Below the pieces are notes generated by a model. It saw nothing but the letters and a program-made list of their open reading frames with translations. It had not been told where the DNA came from and made no database searches. This document shows, in pieces, positions 5,321 through 6,046 of a stretch of 6,046 nucleotides of DNA. The position numbers and the translations under genes are program-made. How positions within the stretch are numbered: position 1 is the first letter of the stretch; every line of letters starts with the position of its first letter. The stretch spans positions 1 through 6,046 of the forward strand of contig CAIRQE010000050.1 in the NCBI GenBank assembly GCA_903880655.1, in the 5' to 3' direction. Source of the stretch: an uncultured bacterium. GTDB taxonomy: Bacteria > Patescibacteriota > Saccharimonadia > Saccharimonadales > CAIOMD01.

Positions 5321-5621
5321 TCTGTACGATACAGTTTATGCTCTGCTTGTAATGGACGAGCGTTTACGTGATTCCGACAAAAGGTTGTCGGCAAGAGTTT
5401 GGAGTACTCAGCTAGGTGGTGTAGCCCTGACTAAAAAAATATCGGCATACGAGTTCTTGTGTATGTACGTGGATGAGAAGACATCTCTATACTCTCAGGA
5501 AAGTATCGGCAGAGCCAGAAGAAAGGTGCAGGAGGAATACCCTCACCTTAGAGGAAGTAAGTGGTCGGAGCGAAAAGAAGAGGAGGATAGGGTAAAAAGC
5601 GTAGTTTCGACCACCAAATAA
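5295..5621 (+). CDS. Small phage-type protein with RARRKxQE...LRG motif
   Basis: A 108-aa protein with a layout I recall from many phage small proteins: an N-terminal helix (IVNLYDTVYALLVMDE), RDSD at 25-28, a short VWSTQL segment, a second helix (ISAYEFLCMYV), then the signature SIGRARRKVQE (70-80) and YPHLRG (82-87), and a charged Arg/Glu tail. The family has no established function; the basic IxRARRK helix looks like a DNA-recognition helix (inference). I chose ATG 5295, which gives a 26-nt overlap with the NYN gene and a leader AAAGTGGAAAAC; ATG 5250 would add 15 residues inside the NYN gene and is less likely. It is the last gene before the hairpin cluster. Confidence 0.8.
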   Translation: MGVSSEIVNLYDTVYALLVMDERLRDSDKRLSARVWSTQLGGVALTKKISAYEFLCMYVDEKTSLYSQESIGRARRKVQEEYPHLRGSKWSERKEEEDRVKSVVSTTK

Positions 5622-5634
5622 CCCCTATTAGCCT

Positions 5635-5657
5635 ATTTTCCACAAATGAGTGGAAAT
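5635..5657. repeat. Hairpin-family repeat, copy 4 (inverted loop)
   Basis: TTTCCAC (5637-5643), loop AAATGA, GTGGAAA (5650-5656): a perfect 7-bp stem. It is the reverse-complement orientation of copy 5. It is enclosed by ACCCCT (5621-5626) and AGGGGT (5662-5667), which can pair as an outer stem. Confidence 0.75.
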
Positions 5658-5667
5658 TAAGAGGGGT

Positions 5668-5691
5668 ATTTTCCACTCATTTGTGGAAAAT
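5668..5691. repeat. Hairpin-family repeat, copy 5
   Basis: ATTTTCCAC (5668-5676), loop TCATTT, GTGGAAAAT (5683-5691): a perfect 9-bp stem with the same loop as copies 1-3. Confidence 0.8.
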
Positions 5692-5703
5692 GGGCATGAA
5701 TAG

Positions 5704-5727
5704 ATTTTCCACAAATGAGTGGAAAAT
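5704..5727. repeat. Hairpin-family repeat, copy 6 (inverted loop)
   Basis: ATTTTCCAC (5704-5712), loop AAATGA, GTGGAAAAT (5719-5727): a perfect 9-bp stem and the exact reverse complement of copy 5. Its TTTTCCACA (5705-5713) differs from the DnaA box TTATCCACA by one base. It sits 27 nt before ATG 5755. Confidence 0.8.
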
Positions 5728-5754
5728 GATTATTAAACAATAAAAACAGTAACA

Positions 5755-6046
5755 ATGAATAAAACAATCGCACAACAACTAAACATAACCAAATTTCCTT
5801 TTGAAATAAAGTGTGAAAAAGGTAATATAATATATTATGAAAAATCAACGGGTTATTGGCAAAAAAGTAAATATGATACCAATGGCAAACAAGTCTATTT
5901 TGAGGATTCAACGGGTTATTGGTATAAATGCCAATTTGATGAAAAAGGTAATCGAGTCTATTTTGAAAATTCAAAGGGTTATATAGTAGATAACCGTCCT
6001 AAACCTATGAAGGAATATAGTATGGATGAAATTGCTAAAGCAATGG
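5755..6046 (+). CDS. Tandem STGYW-repeat protein, 3' end outside window
   Basis: 97 codons are visible and no stop is reached. From about residue 16 the protein is built of three degenerate units of about 20 residues: NIIYYEKSTGYWQK, QVYFEDSTGYWYK and RVYFENSKGYIVDN, separated by Asp/Gly-Asn turns. This aromatic beta-hairpin repeat is one I recall from many phage and prophage small proteins, often ending in a helix like the one here (YSMDEIAKAM); function unknown. ATG 5755 follows an A-rich leader (CAATAAAAACAGTAAC). The 133-bp gap upstream is mostly the hairpin cluster, so the gene may have its own promoter there. The overlapping reverse-strand reading frame is a shadow of these repeats. Confidence 0.8.
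   Translation, partial: MNKTIAQQLNITKFPFEIKCEKGNIIYYEKSTGYWQKSKYDTNGKQVYFEDSTGYWYKCQFDEKGNRVYFENSKGYIVDNRPKPMKEYSMDEIAKAM

Noticed and set aside
5657..5974. 105-aa reverse-strand reading frame
   Set aside because: It is antisense to the STGYW-repeat gene, which has a clear protein pattern on the + strand; the reverse frame covers hairpin repeats and shows no family.

Overview
The window looks like part of a compact, AT-rich phage or phage-like/plasmid element of a Bacteroidota host. Every supported gene is on the + strand. Most are small, and they are packed with ATGA-type or short overlaps. Starts lie in A-rich leaders without a clear Shine-Dalgarno, which is typical of Bacteroidota. Several small proteins match types I recall from phages: a VGDSF...RVWR protein, an IxRARRKxQE...LRG protein, a DIAKNDGLS...WFKYP...QIICW protein and a tandem STGYW-repeat protein. 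No structural, packaging, lysis, integrase or transfer gene is visible, so phage versus plasmid cannot be settled. The Bacteroidota assignment is inference from start-site style and recalled protein families.

Left block (1-2185): a lysine-rich protein cut by the window edge; a 272-aa protein carrying what look like the A, B and C palm motifs of a family B DNA polymerase but no room for exonuclease or thumb domains; an unknown 136-aa protein; and the VGDSF/RVWR protein. A good intrinsic terminator (2202-2233) closes this block.

Central non-coding region (2186-3138, about 950 bp): very AT-rich and unusually structured. It holds the terminator, three ACGTACAA boxes in a 12-bp register, three copies of an ATTTTCCAC hairpin-like repeat plus a half copy, a 25-nt near-perfect palindrome, a second inverted repeat around TACGTA, and about 110 bp of A/T-tracts phased near the helical repeat (predicted curved DNA). 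This is what a replication origin and/or control region looks like, but that is inference.

Right block (3139-5621): an unknown 216-aa protein, two small unknown proteins, a small gene that only makes sense across a +1 frameshift (4363-4510), an unknown 88-aa protein, a NYN-domain (LabA/DUF88-type) putative RNase, and the RARRKxQE protein. It is followed by three near-perfect copies of the same hairpin repeat (5635-5727), then the STGYW-repeat gene, which runs off the window.

Working picture: a replication/nucleic-acid module (mini-polymerase, basic protein, NYN nuclease) on either side of an origin-like region, with one hairpin family marking both large intergenic gaps. The most novel items are the palm-only polymerase candidate, the two-site hairpin family and the frameshifted gene.
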